NCBI GenBank assembly: GCA_900770225.1
Contig: CAAGJU010000293.1
Span: 1-7,112 of the forward strand
Source of the DNA: Lachnospiraceae bacterium
Lineage (GTDB): Bacteria > Bacillota > Clostridia > Lachnospirales > Lachnospiraceae
DNA: 7,112 nt
Direction of reading: 5' to 3'
Below, piece by piece: positions 6,911 through 7,112 of the stretch. Each line of letters begins with the position of its first letter. The stretch's first letter is position 1. The notes below the pieces were generated by a model. It was not told the DNA's origin. It did no database searches and saw only the letters and a program-made list of their open reading frames with translations. A program made the position numbers and the translations under genes.

Positions 6911-7011
6911 GTCATGTGATGACATGATATAACTAATTAAATGAATAATAACACAGATAGTAATTATTGAAAACAACAATCATATGATGGGGTGTCATAA
7001 GTATGATAACC
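6911..7011. promoter_or_regulatory. AT-rich spacer with three TCAT/ATGA palindromes
   Basis: Three inverted repeats share the half-sites TCAT and ATGA: GTCAT-GTG-ATGAC (6911-6923), ATCATATGAT (6979-6988) and TCAT-AAGT-ATGA (6995-7006). The last is extended by GGT (6991-6993) and ACC (7009-7011). The last two are centred 17 bp apart. The DNA between them is very AT-rich and has no open reading frame or T-tailed terminator. They could be protein-binding sites for a gene to the right or the outer edge of the adjacent repeat. They could also be chance in AT-rich sequence. Confidence 0.3.
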
Positions 7012-7112
7012 GGATCGCTACGCGCTATGCGCTCCCGCGATCCTCCCTCAGCTCGGGCTCTCATGTGGCTTCGCCCCACTACGCCCTCGCTGAGGGGGCG
7101 TGTCAATAAGTC
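7012..7112. repeat. Structured intergenic repeat-like element (right copy, cut by window end)
   Basis: The first part is a hairpin with GGATCGC (7012-7018) and GCGATCC (7037-7043). Directly after it comes a longer nested stem: CCCTCAGC (7045-7052) with GCTGAGGG (7089-7096), GGGC (7055-7058) with GCCC (7083-7086), and GTGG (7065-7068) with CCAC (7076-7079). No T-run follows, so it is not a normal terminator. It is much more GC-rich than the spacer before it. It shares the words ATCGCTA, CTCGG-CT and CATGTG, in the same order, with the element at the left end. No coding frame is supported. Confidence 0.5.

Noticed and set aside
7012..7112. Right-end hairpins as an intrinsic terminator for the NusG II gene
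   Set aside because: No T-run follows either stem, and the first stem begins over 100 bp past the stop codon.
1..7112. CRISPR array, tRNA, rRNA, transposase or phage genes
   Set aside because: No regularly spaced repeats, no recognisable RNA gene and no transposase or phage motifs were seen on either strand.

Overview
The window looks like the chromosome of an anaerobic Bacillota bacterium (Clostridia or Erysipelotrichia type). The grounds are a V/A-type ATPase rotor gene, an rnf operon in the clostridial order C-D-G-E-A-B, strong AGGAGG ribosome binding sites, and moderately GC-rich coding DNA between AT-rich spacers. I cannot name the genus.

Layout. Positions 1-106 hold a strongly structured, non-coding, repeat-like element. 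It is followed by an inverted-repeat leader (110-161) and then atpD (214-885), the central-stalk subunit D of a V/A-type ATPase. A GNRA-capped intrinsic terminator (902-933) closes that unit. A promoter-like site (about 975-1002) precedes six tightly packed genes, rnfC, rnfD, rnfG, rnfE, rnfA and rnfB (1041-6277), which end at a second strong intrinsic terminator (6302-6343). After a spacer of about 150 bp comes a gene for a small membrane-anchored NusG domain II-type protein (6498-6908). An AT-rich spacer with three TCAT/ATGA palindromes follows, and the window ends in a second structured element (7012 onward) that resembles the left one.

How the genes work together. The six Rnf proteins form a complete ferredoxin:NAD+ oxidoreductase. 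RnfB takes electrons from reduced ferredoxin. Membrane iron-sulfur and flavin cofactors in RnfA/E, RnfD and RnfG relay them, and RnfC reduces NAD+. The complex exports Na+ or H+; the sequence does not settle which. The resulting gradient is the kind a V/A-type ATPase uses or maintains, so the neighbouring atpD fits an energy-conservation locus.

Most of the window is ordinary, well-known bioenergetics. The parts worth a second look are the two related structured elements at its edges, the Cys-rich and Ala-rich C-terminal extension of RnfE, the competing inverted repeats ahead of atpD, and the palindrome cluster after the NusG II gene. I found no evidence for a wholly new system.
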